Source: Parus major (Eukaryota; Chordata; Aves; Passeriformes; Paridae). Taken from it: DNA of 64,000 nucleotides. A model generated the notes under the pieces. The model was not told the origin of the DNA and made no database searches. It saw only the letters and a list, made by a program, of their open reading frames with translations. Location of the stretch: the NCBI RefSeq assembly GCF_001522545.3, contig NC_031769.1:11388861-11452860 (forward strand), given 5' to 3'. Shown here one piece after another: positions 24,780-37,975 of the stretch. Position 1 is the stretch's first letter; each line of letters starts with the position of its first letter. A program made the position numbers and the translations under genes.

Positions 24780-24900
24780 TGCAAAGCCTTGGTGGATTAA
24801 TCTAAATTATTTTACAATTATTTCTTCTTGATTTAATTTAATTAATTAACCGCACGTAAGTGTGATTACAAGTGCTTTGGAGTAATTGCTGTCTCTTCCT
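24780..24900. promoter_or_regulatory. TTAATTAA-rich candidate noncoding element
   Basis: A TTTAATTTAATTAATTAACC block is followed by CGCACGTAAGTGTGATTACA and GGAGTAATTGCTG. The combination of repeated TAAT cores with two CpG steps in AT-rich DNA is suggestive but not decisive. No promoter elements such as an initiator or a CpG island are present. Confidence 0.2.
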
Positions 24901-27599
24901 AAGTGTTTGAACAGAATCTAAAACAATAAAGACAGTCCTATGAATAGTAATAAATTTAAGGGAGAAGGTTCAATTGTATATTTCAGTGAAATTTTTATGA
25001 TATACTGTTTATCTTTTCCCATGGCTATAAAGTGTGCAAATACATTAATAAAGACAAATAACATACTGTTATACACAGTGATTTAAAACCCCAAACTGAA
25101 AAATTTTGTTTCTTTATTCCCACAGTGAACAAGGGAAAGAGCTTAAAATTCAAAGTAGCTGAATGTTTTCTAACTCACCTAATGTTAACTTAGTAAATAA
25201 GAATACATCAAATATTACAGAAGTCTTGAAATTCTGTTCAGATGAGCCTGTTACCCCTATTAAGAATAAAAGAGAAGGAGAAAGATAAAATGTGCTAGAA
25301 TAATTGTGAAGATAGAAAGTATTTAGTTAATGAAAAAGTCAGAATTAAAAAGGAAGAATATAGCTATATATAGAAGTGATAAGTTCTCTACAAAGAGAAT
25401 TGAAGTTTCTCTGGATATAATCACACAAGCTGAATTCTCACAGAGGTATGTGAGATATTAGGAAGATATAATGAATTATGAGGGGTCAGGACTGAAATAT
25501 TACATTTCTCCAAAAATGGAATTCTCCCTAGTGCAGAGGTAAAAATGCTTTAAGGGCCAGGATCTGAGTCATCCTTTTTTCTTTCCTCTTTCCTTTTACC
25601 TACACCCCCAGCTGTCAAGGACTTAAGTGGGATTTACTTGTGTGAGAAAAGATGAAAGCAGCAAGATCTAGTATTCTTAAAAATGATCCATCCATCTGAC
25701 TTTGTCACACTTAACTTATGAAACTTGACATAGTTGGAAAAAATGAAAGAATGAAGTTGTGTTCACTCAGGCTAAACACACCCAGTAAAATAAAGTCTTG
25801 TAAGTGCTTCACCTTTTGATTACCTGTAGCAGCCCAATACAGGGGAGTGAAATACACAAATAAATGATTACACCCAAGGGTTTTATGACAGCATTGTATC
25901 TTGTTCACAGACTATTAAAAGATTACAAAAAATGTTCCAAAGATGTGAATATCTGCACCCATATATTGACCAATGATTCTTTTAATTTTCTTTGACGTAT
26001 AAAGAAAAAAAATCTTTAGGTTGTGGGGGTGTTGGAGTGGGGAGGATGAATGAAATTTGTTCCAACCATAGATATATTGTTCAAAAGCTAAACAGGAGCC
26101 ACAAATAATGGACACTTTTCATATGTCTGTTGATGTATATGGCCATTTACTGCTAGAAATAATACTGTCAACCTGTTTCAAGTTCCAAATGCCCCTTCTT
26201 ATGAAAAGCCAAATTACATTTGCCTCTAGAAAACATCAATGGTTGTAATCAAATGGGTATTGTTGAGAGCATATCACACCAAATGTATATCTGGTTATGT
26301 GTAAATGGTGGTTCCTGGCTTCACTGAGCTTGCCATGAGCTTTGTGCTGAGCAATGTGCTTTGAGCTCAGCTGTATGCTTAGCTCTGCCTGCTCTGGGGA
26401 GCAGAACACATGAGATAATTATGTTGCTTTATTAGGTCATTTTAATCTCATGTAAACACAGCACAAATATTACAGATTACCTCACGCCTCCACTTAACAT
26501 GAGGAATGCTCTCTTCCCCATTAACAGTGCTGACCCACATTTCAGACAGGCAATCTAAAAATCCGGCTTGGGGTACAGCATCCACATAGCTGTGTCCTGG
26601 AGTAATTTATATTTAAAAGGAAGAGAAAAAATATAGGAGGGCAGAGGTCAGTGAAAATCCAGTAGGATTACAGGCCTTTGCAATTTTTCTGTTCAACCAA
26701 ATGGCGACTTTCACCGTATGTGTTTTCATTCATGTCTATCCCTTATGCTTGGCAGGGCTGCAAACTCAGCCAGACCCTTGTGAGCAGTACACAGAGTGGG
26801 AAAGATGGAGCGTGGACAACCCAGGCAGCAGTGGGCAACAGATTTGTCTGCACAGATTATCCCTTCTCACTCATGCACATGATTGTCTTAAGTACATATA
26901 AATAGAATTTTTTTCCCTCCAGCCTTCTGTCAGACTCTCACTTTCACTGTGACCCAGCTTCTAAGGTACTATGTATTTAGTCATGTATTAGAGAGAAAAG
27001 GCCCTGTTTATCACATCACATGATGGGTTTATGGCATAAAACAGCATCTGGGGAGGGTGTCCTTGCTAAATCAGATGCTGATTGCGGGTAATGCTAGTCC
27101 CTGAATTCAGGAATTACAAACACCATTCTGCAGAAGAGTAAGATGGGGTGCAAAAAGCAACCCTCAGACATAATATATGAAACCTGATGTTGCTATTCCC
27201 CTGGGTGTTTACCTAATAGCTGGTGTATTTCTTTAGGCCTAGTGACACAGTTTTATTTTGTTGTTATATGCACATATTTCAGATAGAAAGGAAGCAGGAA
27301 TCCACTGGCTTTTGGAGTCTAATCTCACCCTGGTACACCGAGAGCAGAGGTAATGTGAATGGAAATGACTTAGTCATGAACCAGCCAGGGCAGGAATCAG
27401 ATGCTCCAGCTCACTGCAGAGACAAATGCTTCTGACAACATTTAGCTGGTGCAGACCATCAGTTCTCAGAGACCAGGATTTTCACAACACTAATCCAGTT
27501 GAAGCATCGGCTAAAGGAATTTTTCCAAGTGCACCTTGAGTACACAGCCCCTGTGACATAACTAACAGCACTGATAGTGTTTACAGGCAAGTTCCAACA

Positions 27600-27800
27600 C
27601 TGTAAAGCGTGAAATGTATGTGTCAAGTTTATTATGCTTCCCTTGCCTGGAGCTGATTAGTGCAAATTAATATTTCACACTAATCAGCATGAGCAGTTAA
27701 CACACAATTTGGATTTACGGAATTCAGCTGATTGCATTAAAAATGTATTTAGGCTATTTTTGCTTTGTGCAAATAGAGCAAAAATATCTGAGCTGTTTCC
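27600..27800. promoter_or_regulatory. Candidate conserved noncoding element with 11-bp inverted repeat
   Basis: The centre is a perfect inverted repeat: GCTGATTAGTG at 27652-27662 and CACTAATCAGC at 27678-27688, separated by 15 bases that include AAATTAATATTT. Each arm contains a TGATTAG homeodomain-type core. To the right, 27725-27800 adds CAGCTGATTGCATT and TTGTGCAAATAG (octamer- or C/EBP-like). No repeat family matches. Regulatory function is inferred from motif density only. Confidence 0.35.
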
Positions 27801-30800
27801 AGTAAGTGTTTTTTTGGTGATATTTCTAGTGTTAATATTACCTTTCATATAGCCATATACTACTGACATCATAGAGGCTTTATGGATATCCAATACTTAT
27901 TAAATGTACAGCTCATACTGAACAAAAAATTAATGCTTAGCATTTTTTATAGGCAATGATTTGTCCAATTTGAAATAAAAATATATTTTCAACCTACCTT
28001 TAAAACATGCAAACAGTTAATAGCCTGTCTGAAATTTGATCCTGAAATTGCTTAAGAAACTCATTTCTCAGGTAAAATAGTTATTCTTGGCATTATGAAA
28101 ATAAAGCAGTACTTTCACTTATCTAGATCAAGCAACACTTACATCAGTTTCCTGCTGTGAAGAAGAAATGAGGAAGACACCTTGCCATACTAAAGACCAC
28201 ATAAAAAACTTACCTGTTTAATCAAGCTTTCCCAAAACAGCATACTCTCAAAGATCATTGCAAAACCTAAACAAAACCTCATGCAGATGTTCCCATCTGT
28301 TTTCAGGAATGTATAACTTGGTTCTATTTCTGTGAAAGTTACTGTGGAAGTTCTCACTGTCTTCTGGCTCAGGTGAAGCATTTGCAGAACTTAATTTAGC
28401 TCACAGCTTCTGCAGTTGTCCAGAAAATCTTTGCAACATTGATTTCAAATAAAATTGGATGGCACAGGAACTGTTAGACCAATTTTTAGATACTATATTG
28501 GATTTCCAACAAGAAGACATTTGGGTACTTTGCACTAATTAAAAATACACAGACAGACATGGAGATAGACATTTTTATAAATTAAGAATTAACTTTTGGA
28601 AACTAAACTAAACATTTTTTGGATCAGTCTCTCAAAATGATTACAGAAAAACATGTCTGCACAGCAAGAGGATGCATTGTCTTCTGTAGGTCTGGAAAGT
28701 GGTGACTCCGTGTTCTACCCAGTGGCAGGCTCCAGAGCCATTTTCTTCCTTTGTGGACATCCATATGAACTTCTTGAGACTGTTGGAATAGCTTTGGATT
28801 TACTGTGGTGTAACCAAGAAGAGAACCTGAATCTCAGTTGGTGTGGTGACACACACTGACACCCAAAGTTTGGGGATATCTCTGAGATATACTTATGAAA
28901 TTAAGACTTCTGAGGTTTGTCTAAGGACAGTATCTTCATAGGCCATGGAATGCACTCTGTGTGCTGCTTTTATATCTCAACATGAAATATTTCTTTTTTT
29001 TAATTTAGTTTTTTGTTTATGAAAGACAATTCTTAGTGACTTGCTGAAGTGCAAAACCCTCAACTCAATACATGGAGCATTCTATAAAGAACTATTGCAG
29101 GTGTCTTTCATCAAAAAAAATAAAAGATGTCTGTAGCAGGCTTGTTGGATGCCAACCCAGAATCCTGCAAGGCTCCTCCCCAAATGTGGGTTGCTATGTT
29201 GTGAAATGGCCCTGAGCCATCTGCATCTCATTATGAGGCTTGCTTTGTGCCACAAAACCCAAACAAATATATTTCATTACATATTAGTTATCCATAATGC
29301 ACATTCTACCATTAGCAGTTGTATGAGGTCTCTTCAATTTTCTTATTTGCTGATCCAAATCCACCATTGCTGCTCCCTCTGATTTGCTTAGTAATACATA
29401 TAGGAAATTATGCAATTAGGCTTGTCAGCACAAAGAACTTGTAATGTTCTTACAAATACCATAATTGCATCCCATTTGTCAACAAATGACAACTTTAATA
29501 AGAGAAGTGCTCACATCATATGAAATGTCCACACACTCCTTTAATAAACACTGATTGAAAAATTTACTGCCATAGCAAGATGTTTTAGGACTTTAGTGTG
29601 AGGAGGAGAAAAGTTCAACCATAACTGAAAACATATGTCCGGAATAGAAGAGACCCCAGCTCTCCACACTGTCAAATCTCACTGCTGGTTCAAATTTAGG
29701 CAAGTACATATTGTGAAGTATGTTAAACCTGGAAACCTGGCTTTATCCATGGCTAGCAAACCGAGTTAGAACTGCTTGAACAGAAGCTGTGATGGGGTGC
29801 TGTGTATCCTCTGGATCCAAGAAAAATTAATATTTTTGCTTTTGCAGACTGCTGACCTTATGCAGTTCTCATGTTCCTTTGAACCACTCCTATGGTTAAT
29901 GGTGTATGGGATGGAAAAGAAAACAAGGTGCCTGCAGTGGGTTCCTCTCCATGCTTGGCACAGTCAAGTATGGATTGCTGCTGCAAACTTTTGATTCATT
30001 ATCTGGCTGAAATTCCCTATTTTGCATCTTGACGTACTGATGCAGATGGTCACAAGCTAAACTGTTGTTAACATTGCAGCCCTGCAGCACATCATCCTAT
30101 GCAGACTTCCTATGTAGAATATAAGAATTTGAGCTTTCAGCAGAGAGTAGGAGAGTTAGACAAACAACTCTTCATGGTGTTCTTAGGAATGCAACACCCA
30201 CCTTCTTTAAGTGCTTTGAAAATCCTGACATAATTTATTAATCTTTAACTTGTTTATTGATTCCTCTGTTAGAGCATGGTAAGAATAATCTACAAAAGAA
30301 GAATTTGAACTATGACATTCGTGTTTCCAAATGGAAAGAAAAAGATAGCAGCAAACTAAAGCTTTAATGAGAAGACAATGAATGATTAATTAGTCTCCAG
30401 TAAATAACAGTATAGTTGATGAGCAGTTAATGGGATAATAAAATAAGAATGTATGTACAGAAGGAACTGTCCATCATATTTAACCTTAGTAGAGTTAGAG
30501 TAAAAAGGTTAAATTGTATTGATTAATCAACTTTATTTATTTATTTTAACAGATAGAAGACTGAAGCTGAATAAAACTCCTTATCTTTCCCCTGTGTTGG
30601 TAGCTCATCTCAAGTGCTGGAGTCCTTGGAGTATCCTTCAGATAGCTGTTGGAGAATTTTCTAGTTTTAAACATATAATAAGATGTCCTTTGGACATTGT
30701 AAAAGCTGCAGTCTGCTGTAAAACTCATTCTGTATTTATCCATGCCCATGTAATTGAATAAGTAAAAAGAAAACACTGTGGAGCCCTCAGGGTTTCTTTA

Positions 30801-31729
30801 CTGCTGTGGATGCTGGGAGACCCGGCTGGTTACTGTGGAAAAAGGCACTGGAATCTTTAAATAAAGTCACTCTGGTCATGGCTGTGCCACGGATGTTTAT
30901 CAGGATGGTGGCCCAGGATTAATGTGATCATTCCAAGAGCTAAGAGCAAACTCCATATTCTGCATTAATGCATTTGAACAGGATCCTGAAAGGTCAGGGT
31001 GACCAGTACATGTATTAAATTATTTTCCAAGTACATTTGCTGAAAATGCATGAATTGGATTCCCTTTCAAATGGGAACAATGATGTCATGTTTGTGTCTA
31101 GGCTTCTGAACATCATAAGGAATAATTTAAATGCAGATGTACATTGATGGACAGGTGCTCATTTCAGCATGCAAAATCTGAATGCAAAAGTAGGTAAATA
31201 TGTGGCAGCTTTGGATAGGTAACCTATTAATGTAGGTAGAAAACAGGAATCACATATACAAAGCCTCAGTCTGAAGGCTTATTAAAGGTGTATTGAAGCT
31301 TCAGAGCCTGGTGTCTGAAGATTTCCACTTTCATGGGCTTTGAGAGGAAAAGAAACAAATCCCTAAACAGGGATGCCAAAAAACCTCTGGATTCATCCCA
31401 TCTATTCATTTATCATAGCAAGCAAGCCTTAAAAACTTACAGAGTACACCCAAGAAATACCAAATCTAAAAATTTTATTTATTCAGCCCTCCCTGAAAAT
31501 CAGAAGCTTTGAAAAAACCTAATAAACTCGATATGCTGGGGTGCCCAAAGTCACTAAAAAATTTTTAAAAATAATGGCTAAAAGTAATAAATTAAAAAAT
31601 AAATAACGCACTTGGGAAAAAAGAGTGAGATCAGTAATATTTATTTAGAGGAAAAAAAAGTAAAATTATTACAAAGTGTGAGGGTCATTTTCAGTCATTG
31701 AAATTACCTCTATCCCAAGAAAGGTGGAG

Positions 31730-32005
31730 AATCTTAGAATAGTTTGAGTTGCATGAGAAGCCAAAGATCACCTAGTTTCCACTCCCTGCATGGGCAGGAA
31801 CTTTGACTAGCCCAGGTTGCTCAAATGACCATCAGCCTGGCTTGGAACACTTCCAGTGATGGGACATCCACACTTTGTAACTCCTCTTCCAGTGTTTCAC
31901 CACACTCACAGCAAATAATTTCTTCATCATTTCCCATCTAAATCTCTTCTCTTTTAGTTTAAAGCTATCACCCTTTGTCCTATCATCACATCTCCCTGCA
32001 GAAAT
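31730..32005 (-). mobile_element. CR1 LINE 3' end, antisense
   Basis: Plus-strand order is AGAATCTTAGAATAGTTTGA at the terminus, then 'TCCACTCCCTGCATGGGCAG', 'GCCCAGGTTGCTCAAATGA', 'ACTTCCAGTGATGGGACATC' near 31850, and 'TGTTTCACCACACTCACAGC' near 31893. 'CCTTTGTCCTATCATCACAT' follows near 31972, and the copy breaks off shortly after. It is a typical avian CR1, truncated at its 5' end. The short frame at 31832-32056 on the minus strand is residual. Confidence 0.9.
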
Positions 32006-34056
32006 AGAAATGTGAACATAAATAATGTAAAGCATCAACTGTACATATTTGAACACTTCTGTATTAAAGGAACATATTCTGCAAGCAAGTAATCTGGGTT
32101 AATTTCTTCTTGAAAAGTATGTTTTAGCTCTGTTATTTATAGGCAACATGTGGAAATTGATGAAAACCTCTCAGCTGTGCTTTAAAAGGATGGAAATGTT
32201 TGTAAACTAAGATACTGGAAAATTTCCATCTTGACTTTTGAACTCTTGGTATAATAGTTTTCTAATTAGTTACTATGGTGATAGTGCCCAAAGCATCAGA
32301 AGCTGCAACATCAAAAAGACTATGATTATCTAAAAGGAATACATAACCTTTTATAAATAAAATATTTATTCTTCATTTTTACATCTATGGTCCCATTGTT
32401 GGAGTGCCTCTGGTTTTAGTGTTAATTCTCTCAGCTGAATTCAGCTACCTATAAGCTAATTCACAGGCAGCAAAGTCACAAGAGGAAAGCTGCTCACCCC
32501 ATCCATCTTTCCTGTGTCTCTTCTGGTGCTACAAATCGAATCATTTCCTTGTAACACCTCTCTCCACTAACTATAGTGTGAACTCACATAGCCTATTTAA
32601 CCAGCTCAAATGGGTAAAATGAATTGAACATAGGTCAACGTTTGCTGTAGGCTTATAGTTATTTTTTTATGAAGAGGCCTGCTGGAGTTAACAACCATAG
32701 ATTATAAAAATTGCTGTAAATATGATACTGTTACAGCTTATATAAAATTATGCAGTAACTGTGTATATTCACACACATATTTTTTTTTTCTGAAGGAATA
32801 GATTGCATAATGTATGTTTATGACCTTGTGTGTGCAGTAGTTATAGTTTACTACCCATTACATATTATCACTGCAAAATCTGTCCCAAGAAGTAATTTGA
32901 ATTACTGGATTTTCTCCTCTCTCTCTCTTTTCTGCTCCTATTTTACTTTTATGCTGAATATATCTTGATGAAATTCAATAATATTAGTTATGTCTAAGGG
33001 GATATATGAATTAAAAGTATAATCAACTCCCTGTTTATTAGTACACAGTATTTAACTATAATTCAATGTAAAAAAAAATAAAAAAATCAGAGTATGTAGC
33101 TATGTAAAGGAAATTATTATTTTGGTAGTAAAACTGTTTTTGAAGGTACATTTTTATTTATTATTATTGTTGTGGTTTAAGCACAAACATTTTAAAAATA
33201 AAAATATTTTGAAAAAGGGTGAGGTGAAGATAAAAGTGTATTTGAAATTAATTTCTACATTAGTTAAGAAGTTTTGTGCAGTGAGAAGAAGGCATAGACT
33301 CACAGCAGTCAGAGAGACCTAATATCTAATATATTTAAGGAAGTAAAATTGAAAGGAAAATGAAAGAGATGTGAAGATATCTGCTTTTTGAAAATAGCTT
33401 TAGCATAATGCTGTTAGGCACATAATGTTCTGTCTGTATTGTTCAATGCCCTGAGAACTGCTCCCACTCCTTTTAATCACCACAGAGCTCAGCATCTCTG
33501 AATGTCCACTGGAAGTCTACCTGCAAACCTTCTAAAATCAGCTGAAGGAGTAAAGGTACAGAACCTGATTGGTGTGAGAGATTTGGTACTGAATTCTGAA
33601 GGTATTTGAAACCCCACTGACATCTGAAAATTTTCAGAATATACCCCTGATAAAATATAGTTCAAGCACAGAATTAATGTTTTCTGATTTTTTTTTTAAT
33701 GAGATTAACCTTAGACTAAAGAATAAAGATTTTTATATGAAAAAAGAAATATTTTTCTTGCTTTTGCCAAATACATGTGCTTTTCTTAATGATGCTTTTA
33801 TTTGTTTATAAGAAAAAACGCTGTTACATTCAAATGTATTATACAAATGCAAATATCATTTTCTCACAATGAAAGTTTCATATTCTGATTCTGTGAGGTG
33901 CAGATGTTTATTATGTTCTGGAGGGGATTTATCTGACCAGACCCAGATTTCCACAGAGGAAACATCCATGTCTGAGCTAGTCACATTACCTTCCTTCTTT
34001 GTAATTGAGAAGAAAAGAGGAAAATTTATGTCATTATAATTAGTCAGATCATTGCA
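32006..34056. other. Unique AT-rich noncoding DNA
   Basis: AT-rich sequence between two antisense CR1 copies. Only one short chance frame is present (33122-33322, lysine-rich). No RNA gene or regulatory site is recognisable. Confidence 0.75.
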
Positions 34057-34420
34057 TCATAGGATCAATAAATTTGGAAAATACCTCTGAGATCATGAAG
34101 TCCAAAATTGAGAGAATAACTCCATGTACATTTTCTCATATGAGAAGGTGCTACATTTACTCATTTTTTTTTTGGATTTTGAATGCTTCTGGGGATGGTG
34201 ACTCCATTACTGTTCTTGAGAGCAAGTTCCACTGTTCTTAATTGCCTACTCAGTGCAGAAATATTTTCCTAGTATCCAACCTGAATGTCCCTTGGCACAT
34301 TCAGGAGCTTGAAGCCCTTTTCCCTATTGTTACTTACCTGGGAGAGGAGACTGACCCCACCTCACACAACCTGCATTCAGGTATTTGTAGAGAGCAGAGC
34401 TGTAGAGAGATGTCCATATT
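34057..34420 (-). mobile_element. CR1 LINE 3' end, antisense (different subfamily)
   Basis: The left end reads CATAGGATCAATAAATTTGG then 'CCTCTGAGATCATGAAGTCC'. Inner motifs are 'GGGGATGGTGACTCCATTAC' near 34191, a 'GAGAGCAAGTTCCACTGTTC' stretch, 'TTCCTAGTATCCAACCTGAA' near 34266, a 'GGGAGAGGAGACTGACCCCA' block near 34340, and 'GTATTTGTAGAGAGCAGAGC' near 34381. This order matches the CR1 families with a longer preserved 3' region. The small plus-strand frames at 34242-34539 come from this element. Confidence 0.88.
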
Positions 34421-37400
34421 TACAGATGACTCATGCCCTAAAAGTCTTTCCACTCCCCAGCTACAGTAAGAGAGATCCCAGTAAGGCTGGTGAAATATTG
34501 ATACCTCAGGTTAGCTTGGGTGAGTCACATCCCCTGTGAAGAGCCTTGATTTTATGATGTCAAGCTACTCATGCTCTATTTCCTTGTCTCTTACTTTCCC
34601 TAAACTATTTGATTCTCTTTTGAGCTAATTCTGAAGAGGATGGAAGATGCAATGATTTCAATCTCAGTCATCTTGTTTCCAAACCTTATCCCATTAGAAA
34701 ACACAGCTGTGCAAGGCAGAGGTGACTGAAGTAACAAACTACTCATGTTAGACAGCTGCCACAGCCTCCCAAAGAACACATTTTAACACACTGAATGCTA
34801 AGCTGTGTTTGAATACAGCCTGTCAGAATTTCAGGCATTTCATTCCATTTCAGCAATTCAGCCCACCTTGAGGCAGGAGTTGCCTTGGGAGGCATCAGTG
34901 TTCCTTTCCAAAGAGTGCAGTGTGAGCCAAGGCTTTGGGCCAGCTGAGATGAACATACCATCCCCCAACAGAGTTTGTTCTGTCTGTCCACAGAAGCAGG
35001 ACCCAAACAAAGGCAGTGACTGGAACTCTAGCCCTCCTTGGGGCAGGAGGCACAGGGGACCAGCAGGCTCCTATGCAGACTCTCCTTGCTTCAAGAGATG
35101 AAGGGCCTTGGTTGAAATTCTTGCCCCTTAACCTTAACACCACCTACTTCCATTTGATTTCCTTATAGGAAATGATAAAATGTAGCTCCTATGAGAAAAA
35201 ACATGCATGGTGATTTTTTCCCCAGTGTTGCCAACATCTATAGAAATTTTTGGATTACTAATGTGTACAAAATTCATTATTCTATATAATTCTCATTGTT
35301 CTATAAGATAGCAGAACTGTATCTTGTACAAAACTGTTGAAGAAATTAGGCCAAGATACATTTTAGACCTTCAAACTGCTTAGCTGTAAGTCATACATGA
35401 TTCAAGACTAGGTCTTTTTCATTAGTCTTGGGTTAACAAGCTGTTTTATCAGTCTATTTCCTACTTCTATTTCAGTATTTTTTAAAATATTCTTCAAATA
35501 TGGTGATGCATAAGTCTGGAAAAGATATGCACAAAAAAACTTTAAACATATTTGAAGGAAGAAATACACAATGCTGGTAAGAAAAATATTTCTGAGAAGT
35601 TATATATTAATCTGGAACACCAATTTAAAAGAGTAATATGTAATATGAAATAATACCAGAGCCTAACACAGAATGACAAGATGTTATTTTGATTATAAGC
35701 CTTAGTGAAGATTCTCCAGGATAAGAATTGCTTCATTGCATAGCAAATACTGTTCAATTGTGAAAACTGTCATTATAAAAAATCAACATTTTTGTGAAAG
35801 AAAAGCAGGCTCTATTCACACAATAGTATTTTTCTCTCTGGCATTTTTGCAGGTGTGGAACTGAATACCTACAGAAGTCATTGAGAAATTTTCCAGGCAA
35901 GAGGGATTTGCAGGTCCAAGATATCTCACTCACACAGTGTTCATTTTCATCCATTTGGTTACCATTAACAACCTGGCCCTAAACTCACCAGATAGAATTT
36001 TTGCTGAAGTGAAAACTTGTGTTTGTTTTCAGTGTGTGCAGGATGTGATCCCCATGGGTAATAAATGTGTGATTTACAGACATGAGCTGTAGTGCTCTAC
36101 AGAAATATCCATGAAGAAAATCCATTATGTGTGAGGATATTCCTTTTATTTCAGCATGTCTAAAGGAGCACATATGCAGCCTTCTTCATTCTTAGCAGCA
36201 AGGTCATTTCCCAAAGGACACAGAACAAAAAAAAATTGATCTACAAACATCTCTTGAGCAGTTACTAAATATCTAGCCTTGAAAATCACTTCTAAAAGTA
36301 GAGGATGTATTGTGTTATTGTATATTGTATTTTCATCTTTCACTACTAAAGTCAATATTTCCAGTACCATCAGTCAAAGGATTGCTCAGAGTCCAGCTGT
36401 GTACATTCATTCCCATGAAAGACATTCAGGTGTTACTAGGAGATCTATTATCTGTCTTTGAGCCTTTGTCTGAGAAAAAAAATGGGGGGAGAAAGACTTT
36501 CCAGTTAATTAAGAAATTTGATACGAGAGGATTTAGTGATTTAAATATGGTTGAAATGTTTTTTAGGACAGATTCTGCCATCAACCAAGAAACAGCAAAT
36601 CTGAGCTGAAAGCAAAGACTGCACATCTGGTAAGTGTAGCCACAGCTGGATGAAGGTTGGTTTGGCTGCTGCACTAAAGTACAGGCAGGAATTAAACTAC
36701 TGGGGATATTGAAAGTGTGAGGAGATTAAATTTGTTGCAGAGCTTAGATGTGATGCAGAAAACAAGCTGAATGAGTGCAAAGGAGAATTTAGAAAAATAT
36801 TTACATAAAAATGTGGGGTAGGATTGGAATGGAAGGCAGCAGATCCCTTCTGAGTGGCAGAGGAACAAGCACATAAAACAAGTAGAATTAGCCACTCTAT
36901 CTGTGCATCTGTGTGGGGGGAGGAGTTTGCAATCTTCTAGGGGAAAAATATCTGAATTTCGCTGGAAATATAGCATAACCACAATCACAAATACTTAAAT
37001 TTTCTATTTAGAGGCAGCAAAAATTCAAGATCTAGAGAGGGAAAAAGGTGTGCTGAGAGGTGTCACTTTGTGCATTATGCTGCTTCTATTCTTTGTAGCA
37101 ATGGATTGTGCCTTGCAGTCTGTCTGAATGACATTTCTTTTGTTGCTCCTTTTTCCACAAAAAGTAGTAAAGTATTTTCTCTAGAGGCAAGAAAATTCAG
37201 GGTTTTTTTGACAATTCTAACAGCTAAATATTTGCGGGTTTACCTACCTTTGTTAGTCTGGGACATTTTGGAAAAAAATCAAAATATTTTCCACAAAAGG
37301 GAAAAAAATTAAACTAAACATTGCTATTAAGTCAAAGCTGCTAACATGAGGCACAGCAACTAGGCAAAGATACCTTTGCTAGCAAATCAGGTGGGTTTGT

Positions 37401-37553
37401 GAGCACTGACCCTGACCCCAGTTGCATAAGCTGACAAAAATGTGTGGTGAATGCATCCTTTTCCAAAGGAAAAGGAAAGGTGAGGCTTCTGCTGTCTCTT
37501 GTGCCTTTGCCACAAAGTCTGATGGAATTTAAGCTTTTTCCTTGTTGACCTAG
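34421..37553. other. Unique noncoding DNA
   Basis: Mostly AT-rich. A GC-richer patch at 34860-35100 carries overlapping frames on both strands (up to 98 codons) with no domain, including a 'proline/serine' translation typical of non-coding GC-rich DNA. The segments 35540-36000 and 36140-36990 hold short minus-strand frames that appear to be chance. No repeat family is recognised. Confidence 0.7.
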
Positions 37554-37975
37554 CCCTTCCCTTCCCTTCCCTTCCCTTCCCTTCCCTTCCCTTCCCTTCC
37601 CTTCCCTTCCCTTCCCTNNNNNNNNNNNNNNNNNNNNNNNNNNNNNNNNNNNNNNNNNNNNNNNNNNNNNNNNNNNNNNNNNNNNNNNNNNNNNNNNNNN
37701 NNNNNNNNNNNNNNNNNNNNNNNNNNNNNNNNNNNNNNNNNNNNNNNNNNNNNNNNNNNNNNNNNNNNNNNNNNNNNNNNNNNNNNNNNNNNNNNNNNNN
37801 NNNNNNNNNNNNNNNNNNNNNNNNNNNNNNNNNNNNNNNNNNNNNNNNNNNNNNNNNNNNNNNNNNNNNNNNNNNNNNNNNNNNNNNNNNNNNNNNNNNN
37901 NNNNNNNNNNNNNNNNNNNNNNNNNNNNNNNNNNNNNNNNNNNNNNNNNNNNNNNNNNNNNNCCTTCCCTTCCCC
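37554..37975. repeat. (CCCTT)n / (AAGGG)n pentanucleotide array with assembly gap
   Basis: Perfect CCCTT units run from 37554 to 37617, followed by 345 undetermined bases (37618-37962), and the same repeat resumes at 37963-37975. The gap therefore lies within the array and its true length is unknown. On the minus strand the unit is AAGGG: regularly spaced GGG runs that can form G-quadruplex DNA, in a purine/pyrimidine strand bias that can form triplex DNA. The predicted minus-strand frames of 149 and 235 codons through this array are artefacts of the repeat (repeating Gly-Lys-Gly-Arg-Glu) and unknown bases. Confidence 0.97.

Larger units (their letters stand above)
21186..31729. other. Unique AT-rich noncoding DNA
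   Basis: These 10.5 kb hold no recognisable transposon and no supportable gene. Frames are at most 96 codons. The 24309-24599 frame follows a pyrimidine-rich tract ending in CTGCAG that superficially resembles a splice acceptor, but the translation has no known domain and no matching donor was found. A GC-richer patch at 23600-23870 is unassigned. Candidate noncoding elements at 22440-22570, 24780-24900 and 27600-27800 are given separately. The scarcity of interspersed repeats over such a length is itself notable. Confidence 0.7.

Noticed and set aside
27365..27377. ATGACTTAGTCAT palindrome resembling a bZIP site
   Set aside because: The half-sites are spaced by three bases, unlike the standard AP-1 or CRE arrangement, and a single 13-bp site in 64 kb is expected by chance.
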